From: Ophiosphaerella korrae
Lineage: Eukaryota > Ascomycota > Dothideomycetes > Pleosporales > Phaeosphaeriaceae
Length of the DNA: 64,000 nucleotides
Direction of reading: 5' to 3'
NCBI GenBank assembly: GCA_028456385.1
Contig: JALNQF010000046.1
Span: 210,837-274,836 of the forward strand
The translations under genes and the position numbers were made by a program. The stretch's first letter is position 1, and each line of letters starts with the position of its first letter. Below are positions 44,161-55,000 of the stretch, piece after piece. Under the pieces are notes generated by a model that made no database searches, had not been told where the DNA came from, and worked only from the letters and a program-made list of their open reading frames with translations.

Positions 44161-44895
44161 TCTAGAGAGTCGCAGCCGCTGTATCTCCAGAAGAATACTT
44201 TATATCTTTCAGAAGCTGCTTGAAAGCTATTTCCTCTCCTTCACGATAGATGCGCGACATATAAATGTTGAATATTCCTAGTAGGGAGTACACTTTGCCT
44301 TTCCTGCGTGTCGTCTCTCATTTACTAGCCAACTCCATTCGCTCCCTAACACCAAAATATGACAAAGTTCTTCCTAGGAGGCTTCTGTGTTTATATTTAT
44401 AATCTTAGTAATCTCTTGCAAGCACGGAGCCTTGTCACCGAGCAGATCATCTTCCATAGAGAAAAACTCAACGCACTTCGGAGCGAGAAACTCTTGCAGT
44501 GCCCATACTCAGGTGAACCGAGATGCGCATTAACCGAGTGCCCCTGTTAGATTACGAATAATAAGTGAGATTTAAATTTCGAGGATACACTATAAAAGGT
44601 ATCTTAAAAAACAATCAGCTTCTTAGAAGCTAAAGTCGCTTTACCTTGGGATAGGGTTTCACCTAACAAAGGGCGGGGCCACTTAGCTTGTATACGCCTT
44701 AGCGTGCTGCTTTAGGGTACCTCCACTATATAAGTTTCTGTACTTTACGGTATTAAAAGCATGTGAATTGTAGTGCATTACCTTAGATGTTTGTCCACTT
44801 GTTATATGTGCTGCCTGGCAAATTTACGACATTGGAGATATACTTAGGTTTAGGCAAGAAGCTGAGGAGAATCAGAGGCATAATTTTGTTGCGGC
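44161..44895. other. Intergenic / degraded DNA
   Basis: About 730 bp without a recognisable gene, AT-leaning between 44560 and 44900. Confidence 0.5.
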
Positions 44896-45550
44896 CTACC
44901 TTGCACCCAACTGTCTCCACAGCTTATGAGATATGCGCTTTAGTGACCTCAACTTTGGTGATTCAATCTCTGTAGACCTAGCTTGGCCTTCCCTAGGATA
45001 AACAGACGCAACTTGCAACGCTTGCAAACGATCTTCAAGTTCCTTGCACCATTTCGAAGAAGGCCCTTGGGCAGCTGCGTATCCAGCCAATGCCTGGCTG
45101 TACATAATTTTCGCCGTGTCTTTACGTCCGGTCTGTGCGAGGAGGTCACCGAAGGAGAACATTGTAATCAATGCTAGTAAATACGACAGCAGACGTTCGG
45201 TTCCGAGTGCCCCCTCATAGCCTTGAAGCGCCCGATCGTACATAGACTCTGCCTCTTCTAGCTTGCCTTGGTTAGTGTAGAGGTTGCCCAGGTTACTGAC
45301 TGTGTTGAGTGTTGACACATAGTTTGGTCCAAGTGCCCTTTTATAGCCTTGAAGCGCCCGATTGCACATAGACTCTGCCTCTGCTAGCTTGCCTTGTTTA
45401 GCGTAGAGCATGCCTAGGTCGTTGGCTGTCTGGAGTGTCGATGTGTGCTTTGGTCTAAGTACCCCTTTATAGCCTTGTAGCGCCCGATCGTACATAGCCT
45501 CCGCTTCTGCTAGCTTGCCTTAGTTAGTGAAGAGATCACCTAGACTACTC
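44896..45550 (-). pseudogene. TPR-repeat C terminus of an NLR-type gene, truncated
   Basis: The minus strand encodes kinesin-light-chain-type TPR units of 42 residues: YDRALQGYKGVLRPKHTSTL, NDLGMLYAKQGKLAEAESMC, NRALQGYKRALGPNYVSTL, NLGNLYTNQGKLEEAESMY. A degenerate unit and a basic tail (KRISHKLWRQLGAR) follow, to the stop at 44896. A TAA at 45520-45522 takes the place of the CAA Gln found at the same position of the two following units (NQGKL / KQGKL), and the frame is lost above it. Such TPR blocks form the sensor end of fungal NB-ARC or NACHT proteins. The whole N-terminal part is missing, so this is a relic or the last part of a broken gene. Confidence 0.65.
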
Positions 45551-46506
45551 ATTGCCTATTCTCTCCCCTTAGTACCTACGCTGCTGTTTGTGATGAATTG
45601 TTTATGTCTTGCAGCATGTTAAAGAAGCCGCTGCTGCAGGAGCTACTACTTGTCTACATCTGTGCAAGGAACTTTAGAAGCTACACAAGTTAGAGCTATC
45701 TGCGTAAGGCCATTGTCCCATTTACTATTTAAGACAGATATTACCTATGAGTGCACATAGCTATGCACTCCATATCCTGCGGACCCAGACGGCTAACTAA
45801 GTAAAGGTTCTTTATAAGCTAGACTGTATTCACATAGTAGTCGAACTGCCTTATTAAAGTTTAATTTACCCTCGGTAAGCTGCTGTATCTACTTGTTGCC
45901 TGCAGAGTATACATGTCGAAGAAGTCTAAACTACATGTCTTGCTTGTCGAAGTATGCTTAAAGTTTAAGCAATTGGGCTGATGCCGCATTCTATTTTTGA
46001 ACCCGATTAATGGTGACTTGCTATGTCGTGTACAGTAATTAGTCTTTATATAAGCTTAACCTTAGACTCTTCGTTTGAAGTATTAGCTAGTTACTTGTTG
46101 GCATTCAAGTAGGACAATTTGACGAGCATCTGATTCAATCTGTTATCAACTAGCTGGTTATTGTATGTGATGGATGAGTGATCTGTTCAGTATCTCCCGC
46201 GCTCAACCCGAACTTTCATATCATTCGGCTGAGCTCTCGCTAGTCCAGAAGGTTGCACCTTCTGGACCGGTACACCAGGTTGCACCTTCTGGACCAGTAC
46301 ACCAGGTATGCGAGGGCTTGGGGCTGAATATTGTGGACTTCGGATAAACTATTGACGCGGAAAGCCGGAGAGATATAAGTAGTAGGTAGGTGGATCGTGT
46401 GCTGGCTGCGAAGAGGAAGAGTAGTACCCTAGATTCTCTCTTACAATCATCCACTTATATAATACTCCCTATTTAATCTACTCATGAGGAGTATATATAC
46501 AAGCTT
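45551..46506. other. Degraded intergenic DNA with small tandem hairpins
   Basis: About 950 bp, AT-rich with no gene. The hairpin tandem at 46243-46303 is listed separately. Confidence 0.5.
46243..46303. repeat. Tandem 27-bp repeat with an 11-bp-arm hairpin
   Basis: Two near-identical 27-bp units lie at 46250-46276 and 46277-46303, one base different. The first overlaps a perfect inverted repeat at 46243-46267 (GTCCAGAAGGT, 3-nt loop TGC, ACCTTCTGGAC). Confidence 0.8.
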
Positions 46507-47407
46507 GACAACCAAGCTTCCCTCTATCCCAAGCGTATTGCTTCTAGAGCCCTATCCTTTGTCTCTGCAAACCTAAACCCGCTTGATGTCGAGCGAGCTG
46601 TCCAGTGTGCAAAAGTCGACAACTTCCTCGCTATCCTGAAATTTCTCGGTCCGCTTGCAACAACGTTCTGCAGCTTGTATTTGCATATCCCAACCACAGC
46701 ATATGCAACCACTACTGCGCCGACGGCTGTTGTGTACGGTGCCCTTTTGTCCCCTCTTCCATTCTCAAGCCAAATCTACCCCTATCAGATTCAATCTAAT
46801 CTCCTCTCGTCTCATATCAATACCGATTTCAATTCCTTTTTGATTTCCGGTACATAGATGCTGACAATCAAATGTACAGGACCGCCACGACCTCAATAGT
46901 AACAATAACGCAAGGCGTGTGCAACGATCCTACACGCCAGAAACGCGGCGTCGACCAGGACGAAAAGCGCGCCATTGCCCTTGAGAAACGCCTCAACCTG
47001 CCCGCCCTCTCTGCCTTCACCGCAGGCCAACTCTCATCCGGATGCTCGTGCCTCTCGCTGTCGCCGAAAACTACTTACGACGACGACGGTTACGCCTGCT
47101 GCGAAGGTAAACTCCCTCTTTCAAATCTTTCACCTTTCTGTTCCTCCACCCTTGCCTCTTATCCCCCATTTTAACTTGTGGAATAAAGTGTGTATGCAAT
47201 TTGATAGACTGTATAAGGTGATGCTCACGATACCTGGGATAGACAATGAAAGTTGTTGCTATGACAACAACTTGCGGCCCTTGCATTAAAGACGGCGAAC
47301 CGTGCAATATCGCGGACCCTGGCGCGTGCTGCGGCTGGGGGTGTACGTATCAGTCGGAAAATAATTATGTGTGCTTTAATGCTGGTAGGCCAAGGGATAA
47401 TCCATAA
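46507..47407 (+). CDS. Thr- and Cys-rich extracellular-type protein with knottin-like C terminus (5' end undefined)
   Basis: Three exons join in phase: 46507-46733, 46880-47106 and 47253-47407, with two 146-nt introns (GTACGG and GTAAAC donors). Exon 1 is open but has no ATG, so an upstream exon is likely missing. It reads YPKRIASRALSF and LGPLATTFCSLYLHIPTTAY. The splice restores a Thr run (TAPTAVVTATTSIVTITQ), then a CSCLSLSPKTT block. Exon 3 gives TTTCGPCIKDGEPCNIADPG followed by ACCGWGCTYQSENNYVCF. The spacing C-x6-C-x7-CC-x3-C-x9-C is that of an inhibitor cystine knot. Low-complexity Thr blocks beside Cys motifs are common in secreted ascomycete proteins, some of them effectors. Function is unknown. 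An alternative frame at the end of exon 2 (TTTTVTPAAK) also looks family-like, so a recent frameshift there cannot be excluded. Confidence 0.5.
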
Positions 47408-48845
47408 GAATTATCATGCTAGCTAGTCTCTGTCTCCTGCTATACCCGCTGCGTGGGACCCGCCCACCCTGTCCTTCTATCAGATATGAGGCTATCGGAG
47501 GCGGGACTATCACATGAAAGGCTATCGCATGTGGTCGAATAAGTTACGTTACACAACCACAATAACAAAGATAACAGCACCCTAACAAAGGGATACGGAC
47601 GATCTGGCCAACCATCGACCCAATAGACCCTAGAGACAAATAGATCCAACCTCTGATAATGCAGAGGGAGACAGAGCAATCAATCAATCCAATCCATCCT
47701 TTCGATCACATCAATCATCGAGTGACCATCAAATCTGACACCTTCAGACACCACCTAACTCATTGCATTCTCCTTCAAAGAGCTGAAGCGATATCTGGCT
47801 ACCGCTTAGTATATGTATAGGTCGCTATGTTTTTGAGAAGTACAAGGGCGTGGTAGGTTGAACGAGGAATTAACAGCGGGTCTGCGGAGCTATAGAGTGG
47901 GGCAATAGGTTATCTTTATAGAGTAGAAGCTTTCGCGTTAACTGTGCGTTGCACTGCATCTTAAAGTTGGATGATGGTTGTATTAGAGGCCAATTATATT
48001 TTCGATGCTGGGTGTATTCGTTGACACAAGTTATATGCCAAGCACAGTGCGCTGGTACTTCCGAGGAACTGAGCGTCCTGACTACAGAGTCTGAGAGGGC
48101 TATCTAGGCGCGACTATATACTTCGAGCTTCTCCATTTGCTTCATGATTCGCCCTCTACGAACCGCGAGTCGTTGCCTGGGTCACGTAGTTGCTGTGCCA
48201 CACAAAGTTCCGTCATGAGGTTGTGGCCGCCTCTGCGACCTCAGGCTCGATAGGTCCCAGGTTCGGAGACTCTGTTCGAATCATATTCGTAACAAAATAC
48301 ATGGGAAGAGACGGCATCATAATCCGAGTTGCTACTAAATTAACTAGCGGATAAAGACCCCGTGCCTGTAACGTTTATACGCTCTTTAGTAAGCTAAGCC
48401 TACAGATCAAGTCTATAGTCGTGCGAGCCGCAGCGAGGTGAGTTAGTACTAGTTGATCAGGCTATACTTACGAGGTCACGTCGTCGGGCTTAGGGTAACT
48501 AAGCATCACGTAGGACTAGTGGCTACAATTAGCAGACGATCCTAGTATTCTTAGGATTGTAGTTAAGTATAACTGTCGAAATTAAGGATAGTCTGAAGGC
48601 ACCCTAGATATCGATGCAGAACAGTTGCTAGAATGCAGCTCTACTCCGCTTTGCGAAACAAACAAAAGGTAAGAATAATCAATGTTACTGTAGAGTGTAG
48701 TAAAACAGCATACCTTGCCCGGGTGCGCATCCCAAAACAGTCCATCTTATATCTCAGCAGGAAAATCAGCGTGCTTGCAAGCCAAATTTGTTGAATCATG
48801 GACTGATTACGTTTTACTCTATATTACAATGACTTCTTTTCAGGT
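47408..48845. other. Intergenic / degraded DNA, 1.4 kb
   Basis: No gene is recognised. From about 48350 to 48600 the text is rich in CTAGT/TTAGG words typical of worn transposon remnants here. Confidence 0.5.
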
Positions 48846-49887
48846 TTATTTCCCATGCCATGCCTCCTCAACTAGATCCTTCACTTTCCGCGTCTTGATC
48901 TCCGGGAACTGGTCATTCAAAGACTTTTCAGGCTTGAAGTTAAATGCACCCTGCTCAAACAAAATGCCAGCGGCCGCGCAGATACCCTGAAGCGTTTCTT
49001 TCGGGAAGTAGGGGTATGTAGGTAGATGAGCAGGAAGCTCAGTGACTTGGCCTAACTTTAAAACGTCCATCGAATCGTACGTTGTGTTGAACTTAGTGCC
49101 TCTGACTTCCTCAGCGATGGCAAGGAGCTCGTTTAAAGTGACCCTGTCCCCGATAACGTATGATTCTCTCTCCCAAGATGGCGAGGAAAGAAGAGCAGCA
49201 ACAAACCTAGCAATATCGAAGCTGTAGGAGAACACAATAGGAACGTTGCCAGATCCAGGGATAGCGGCAGTTTTGTTAGCTATATCGATAGCCAACACTA
49301 AGCCTGTGAAGTATGACTTTACGTGCGGCACGACATAGTAGTCCAGGAAGAACCCGTTATTCACGGATGTGTACTCGAGTGATGTCTCTTTAAGAGCATT
49401 CAGGTACGTAATCTTTGCCTCAGCGGTAGGAAAGATTGCTGCAACCCTAAGATCGTATTGAGCATTTTTGTATGAAGGCAAAGGTTAATATAGCTTACTC
49501 AGATGTGTTTTCAATCCCCCAAGTGCTGGGAATGTAACGCTTCGTCACTTTTGACTTATTCGCAGCTTTTATAAGTGCTAGTTCAGGATCCACACCAAAA
49601 GCAGATCCAAGTGTAGAGATCATAGTGTCGACATTATTCTCTTCGAGGGTGCTGGCCAGTGAGTCTACGTTGCTGTAGTTTATAACGAGTACCTCTGCTC
49701 CAATTTCCTTCGATTCTACCTCACTAACCTGTGATGTAAAGTTAAACCTGAGGCTAAACGTGAAGATCCATCCCCTTACCTTGCGACTGAGCACGAGCAC
49801 TTTGAATTTGCCACTGCTAACGAGGGTCTGGACAATAGCACGACCAAGGCTCCCTGTCCCTCCAGCAATTGCAACAACGGAAGACAT
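48846..49887 (-). CDS. NmrA-like NAD(P)-binding protein
   Basis: Exons 49780-49887, 49499-49728 and 48846-49446 give 312 residues. Introns are 49729-49779 (GTAAGG, 51 nt, in frame) and 49447-49498 (GTAAGC). It opens MSSVVAIAGGTGSLGRAIVQ with the Rossmann motif GGTGSLG, then INYSNVDSLASTLEENNVDT, ISTLGSAFGVDPELALIKAA, RYIPSTWGIENTSEV across intron 2, and TYLNALKETSLEYTSVNNGF. The fold is the atypical short-chain dehydrogenase group that includes NmrA, isoflavone reductase and PCBER. Members act as redox sensors or as reductases in secondary metabolism. It is intact, unlike its neighbours, and lies next to a wrecked Zn2Cys6 regulator transcribed the same way. Confidence 0.85.
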
Positions 49888-50720
49888 TTTGCGTAAAATC
49901 GTTTGGGGTTACTTGTAGATTAGGTAGGGGGAGCTTTGCGCTGTGATGCTGCGGGCTTTAAAATCTCACTGCGTAGTGTTTATATAGCTGTATATCATTT
50001 TGTATATCGCGCTTTCGGATGCGGAAGTAGCACATGATGCTTTGTAATACCAAGTTTGCTGCTTGGGATTGCGGATATCGCCCTTTCCGGTTCTGGCCAA
50101 ACTTTCTAAACTTTAGGCTATTGATTGTAATAAGTATTTGAGATGTCTCGATCTATCCGGACAAAAAGACTCGGATCATGTAGTCAATGCTTGGCGTACA
50201 AGATAAGTTACCTAGGGTACATTATAAAAAGAACTAATCTAACTATAGTCAGAATGAACTGATGAATTAGCAACCATGGCCGCACAATTTAACTGGTCGA
50301 TTGGCCCACTCCTTGCAACTCTCTCTATTCACTGGCCGCCTTTATAAGGTTACTGCAGCGTGTGGGAAAAGCTCCTGACATTTTCCCAAGTTCTCGACCT
50401 AACCCGTTGGAAATATCTTACAGGTAGTGCTAATAAAGTGCCCCTTCCAATGCCCAGCCTCGCCTGAACCATCGGCGATGTCGAAAGGCACCGGCCCATG
50501 TTATCGGGTAGGTCGAAGCGTCGGCCACCTGCTTTAGCACGGAGACGTCCCACAGGTTTACATAGCACTTAGATGCACGCTAGTACCACTTGAGCATAGA
50601 GTTAATCGCCGTGTTAAGCTCGTCGCTGGTAGATTTGTCGATGCAAACTTAGTTACATCAGGATACCGAATGATCTCTTTCAAAAAAAGACTAAAGTAAA
50701 GAAGTTTTGTATTATAGCTA
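49888..50720. other. Intergenic
   Basis: About 830 bp between the NmrA-like gene and the regulator pseudogene. TATATAGC at about 49980 may be the NmrA core promoter. Nothing else is seen. Confidence 0.5.
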
Positions 50721-52611
50721 TTATGCTAGTAGTATTGCGTCTCCTAAACTATTTAAAAATGTAGCAATATCAAGATTTGTTACTTTACTGCAATCTCTCT
50801 GGACCTCATTCTGGGCTGCGATTACGCTGGGATTTGACATATCATGGGACCATGCCCATTCGACAATTTCTTTCACAAGCCGGAGCGTACTAGAAAAGCC
50901 TAAGGGGCTCTTGCTCGATAGTAGCGCTCTCACCCTAGCTTGCTGAGCGGGTTTGGCTAGACACCCTGTGACACATATAGGCCACGTGAGCGCCTGTAGC
51001 ATGGTAGTACTCTGGAGAGTAGCCATCTGGTTGAGTATTTCTAGGGTCTGACTTACGGCATTACTCGTGGAGGTGGCGAAAGGCTGCCATCCTGACACTA
51101 TGACGGACAGATAGTTGAGAGCGGCATTGGCCCATATGGCCGTGGCTTCCATCCGGGCTGAAGCAAAGGTACTGGAGCATAGATCTGATAGGCTGCTACA
51201 CTGATTGATTAGACTTTTGATGCTGCATGCAGCAAGTGTAAGATCTTTGGCAGCGGATTGTGTCTTGATCAAGACCTTTATGAAGCGCTTCCTGGATTCT
51301 GTTTACACGGCTGCAAAACTCCATTACATCGAGTTAGCCGTGCTTTTTTTGTTCTTTCTTCCAGGCATTCAAGCAAGCAGTATTGCTAATAAGGAACAAA
51401 ACCTAGTTTTGGCAGTTAATCATGCTCTCAAGATCAATTACCCAACCCGACGGTTGCGCTGATTCTCCGTATCAGCCGTGGCGGGTTCTGCATCAACCAT
51501 ATCTTTGAAAAATCAGTGATACTTTGAGAGTTTAGGTTGTCTTGCCAGGGCGGTACTAATAAGAATGTCATCGACTAGCAGCATAGCCGAGAAAAAGTGG
51601 AAGGCTGACTGGTCGCCATTCCTTAGTGGATGTCCTTTGAGTTGACCTAGAGTTGACCTAGAGACCATGGCAGGCGAGCCATACGATCAATGACAAGGGA
51701 CAGGTTCGGCTGGATAGCTCCAGCTTCGTTGATCTGCAAACCGTAGCCCTTGAATATTCGTTCGAACATGATTATAGCCGCTTCATAGTGAGCTGAAATG
51801 TTGAAATGGTTCCCTGTACCCAGCTCAAAATACATCAGCTGGACGATACTTGTAAAAAGTCTAGAGTAAGTAATAAGCCTGTCAGAATTGCTGTCCGGAG
51901 TGTCTGACTCGTCGAGTAACTGAATGTCTCGTTGGACAGCGCCGAATGCTTTACTTATCGATCGATTGAGCCCCTCGCGCGAGGACATTACATGTCGTAC
52001 TTGCACCCGACTGGGGTCCGGCGCCTGTGAAGTGAAACAAGCTCAAGCACAAAGTTGTATCAAGTAGTGTAGGGTTTTTCAAAAGTTGAAGAAGCCAACT
52101 TCGACCGCCGTCTATCATTGAAGGCCTGTAAAATAGGAAGGTGGACGGGAAGACGTGATCGAGGTACAGCATGATAAAGCCCAAGTGGATTTCTTGACGG
52201 TCGTGCTTAGTATTCACACCTGAACCCAGGGATAGCCCAGCAGCGCTCAGAGTCGGCAATGGTCAGGAATGTGACTCAAACGGTGCATAGTGTCTGCGCC
52301 AGCTCGTTGCGCATAAAGGCTTTGTTCTTCGCAGTGCGGGCCGACTGAGACGGACGAACTTTCGGAAAGCGCCTGCAGAGGGCGAGAGGAAGCGTGCGGG
52401 GAGCCAGGCCCATGGCGCTCGCGGCGACGCTTTGCTGCTTGTTTGATCTCACTTCTGACCGCGCGCCGCTGTCCGTCCAGCTTGGCTTGTGCACATCGTT
52501 GTGGCAGGTTATTTGTAGAACAATGCATTGGCTGCGCACTGGTGTGGTGCCTTGACATTTCTTTCGTCGAAGGCGACATGTCCAGCAGCCTACGGTGTTG
52601 GAGCTTGGCAT
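50721..52611 (-). pseudogene. Zn2Cys6 fungal transcription factor, multiply frameshifted
   Basis: The minus strand starts MPSSNTVGCWTCRLRRKKC, a Zn(II)2Cys6 cluster. The fourth Cys is changed to Arg (PVRSQC). A frameshift follows at GAR, leading to RSEIKQAAKRRRERHG in another frame. A further frame holds DRQEIHLGFIMLYLDHVFPS and FYRPSMIDGGRSWLLQLLKN; yet another holds SREGLNRSISKAFGAVQRDI. After HPLRNGDQSAFHFFSAMLLV a TGA occurs (about 51510-51512), and the C-terminal part (SVIVSGWQPFATSTSNAVSQ, LEILNQMATLQ) is open from 51272 to 50721. The order and phrases are those of a fungal-specific regulator. At least three shifts, a stop and a lost zinc ligand make it non-functional. Confidence 0.8.
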
Positions 52612-53719
52612 GATTCATAGGGGTCAAAATTGAAAAGAGCGGCCTAGGGATCTCGTACATAATCAGATCATAGGCCTTTATTTTTTGCCTCAAATAAGTC
52701 CTGCGTTTTCAAAGGTAATCGGTCAGAAAGCGAGGATAAGATGATATGCTCCAAACCGAACTAGTTAGTAGCTAATCTTGCGCGCGGCTTATGTAACTAA
52801 CTACATGGCAGACTTGGGAGGCGAAAGGTAACAGTCCGGAAGCTTCGGGACAATCCATTAGTCAATGAGACGGCCCGAAATCATACCATTGCTACGTGCG
52901 CTGGATTTATGGTTCGTCAAAGAAATCTCCGGCATATCACGTACCTTGTTTTTTATCACCGTAGCTATAGACTTTCCAAACTATAAGAATCAGCATGGCC
53001 TCCCTACAGTTGAGACATTCACATTGCTTCAATTCTAGGAAGTGGCACCTTATTATAGCATGGCAGGCGACCAAATTCTTGTATTTGGGGCCACGGACCC
53101 TGCTGGCATGTCTTCTTCGCGAGCTTATGTACCGGAAGCATTCGATCGCCATCCAAGATTCCACAGCAACCGGCGTCGAATGGACTTCTAAAGGTATAGA
53201 GAATACTCTGTGTTGCCTTCAGGTTTTCAATCAGGAAGAGCACTACTAACCTATGCGGTGGGGAGAACATAGATTGTAAAAGGCGACATAACTGTTGAGG
53301 CAGCAATTTCCAGGCTGTCCAAGGGAGTCGGGCCATTATCTCTAGATGGCGATAATTTACTTTATTAGGCAAAGCTAACGCATCCTGCTACTCCAACGTA
53401 GATTTGAAGATTACTGGATGTAGGAAGAAGCAATGGTCAGCAATTGCCAATCTGTGACCGCATCCCATTCCTTGGCATAGTGCTGTGCGGCCTCCCCATT
53501 GATACTGATCAGCATGGCTAAACTCGCATTTATGCTCAAGTTTCAAGGCCGCAACGACTGGCTATTTCATGGATGGGAAACTGTTTCTAGATGCGTAAGC
53601 ACGCTTAAGAGTGATATCTGTCGGATGTGAACTCGTCTGCAGGGAGGTGATGTCGACGAGAGGATGTCGACCAACGTACACACACACATATATATATACA
53701 TATAGAGAGAGACCCCAAG
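52612..53719. other. Intergenic / degraded DNA
   Basis: About 1.1 kb. A 117-codon minus-strand frame at 53019-53372 has no family resemblance. A microsatellite at 53678-53712 precedes the LINE relic. Confidence 0.5.
53678..53712. repeat. CA/TA/GA compound microsatellite
   Basis: A run of (CA)n, then (TA)n, then (GA)n of 35 bp lies just before the LINE ORF1 remnant. Confidence 0.85.
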
Positions 53720-55000
53720 TAGCCGGTGAACACCGCGATCTTTAGCGCGAACGAGGTGTCGCAGGTGCCTAGAGTTACTCGTTCTTATTTGTTCTCCACG
53801 CTACAAGGCGGCTGTTGTGGCCCTCGTCGAGAGCCTCGGGGCTCCAATGGCGGCCTCAACTCCAAGACGCGTACCCGCAACGCCACCCTCTCCGGCGCTG
53901 CCAGCAGCACCACCGAAAGGTCGCACAAGGAAACCAGGTGCAAAGGTCCTCGAAGCCTAGCAATTGTTGAGAACACGATCAATTGCGTCAAAGTTGATAA
54001 CAAATGTGAAAGAAATCGCGTCGCTTATCGCGAACTAGAATAGCGTCATCGATAGCCTCCAAGCCTCCCTCGCTGAGATCAAATTAGAACAACAGAGCCT
54101 CAAGAACCAAAACGCCGTACATCAGGAGGAGACCCGTTCCTTCCAAACGCAGTTCAACGCTTTCTCAGCATCACTCCTATCAACAGCGTCATGGGCGTCA
54201 ATTGCGGCCCGTCGAAATACGACGGAATCTCGGACGAATCTCCCACATGGAACGAACGCTGAAAGCTCAAGCAGGGAGCCGAGCTCCCAACTAGTGATTG
54301 ACATTAGTTGGTCGACGGCGAAGTAACAGAAAAGGTATCGACCACCGACGTAGCGAAGCAAACCATCACACAAGGGATAAGGGATATCAGTAGGTTTGCC
54401 GGAGCCGCAGTCAAGGGCTTCCGCATGCGGCACACAGACGACAGAGTAACGGTTATTAAATTCTTCGTAGAGAAGGAAAAAGAAGCAGCGTTTAGGCAGA
54501 CAGCTACGCAATGGCTAGAATCACGCATCCCCGGAGCAAGGCTCATCCACCCAAAATGGTATGCTGTTACGCCGGACTGGATCGAAGTATAGCTGGCAAT
54601 AGGCACAGACAGTGGCAAAGTGAGTGAATCAACTATGAAGCGTTTCGGTGAAGAGAACAGCGTGGAAGTATGCGCGATGAGATGGCTCAGGAGACCGAAG
54701 CCTAGCGGGCAGCATGCTAGGTTCAGGTAGTATTTCGTTTAGAGGCGGAGTTATCGTGTCACCATTCGAAGAGCGACATACTCTGGTGGAATGTTTCAAA
54801 TGCAGGAGGTTTATACACAGAGCTCGAGACTGTGTGCGATTAGAGATGTGCGACTCGTGCGGGCAGGAAGGCCATTTAGGGTGCGAGACGATTAACCTAC
54901 GCTATATGAGCTGTCAACGTCCGCACCGGTCGTCGCACCGGTACTGCCCTAGATATGGGAAAGAGAAGGAGGGGGTTCTTTTACGCTAATAGTATAGGTA
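53720..55000 (+). mobile_element. Non-LTR retrotransposon (LINE, Tad-like) ORF1 remnant
   Basis: Broken plus-strand frames read as the gag-like ORF1 of fungal LINEs. There is a coiled-coil and Ser/Thr-rich start (EIKLEQQSLKNQNAVHQEET, SFQTQFNAFSASLLS), a basic domain DISRFAGAAVKGFRMRHTDD, and AAFRQTATQWLESRIPGARL. Zinc knuckles follow at about 54790-54890: CFKCRRFIHRARDC (CX2CX4HX4C) and CDSCGQEGHLGC. Several stops and frame changes interrupt it. No endonuclease or reverse transcriptase follows, so this is a dead fragment lacking ORF2. Confidence 0.7.
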
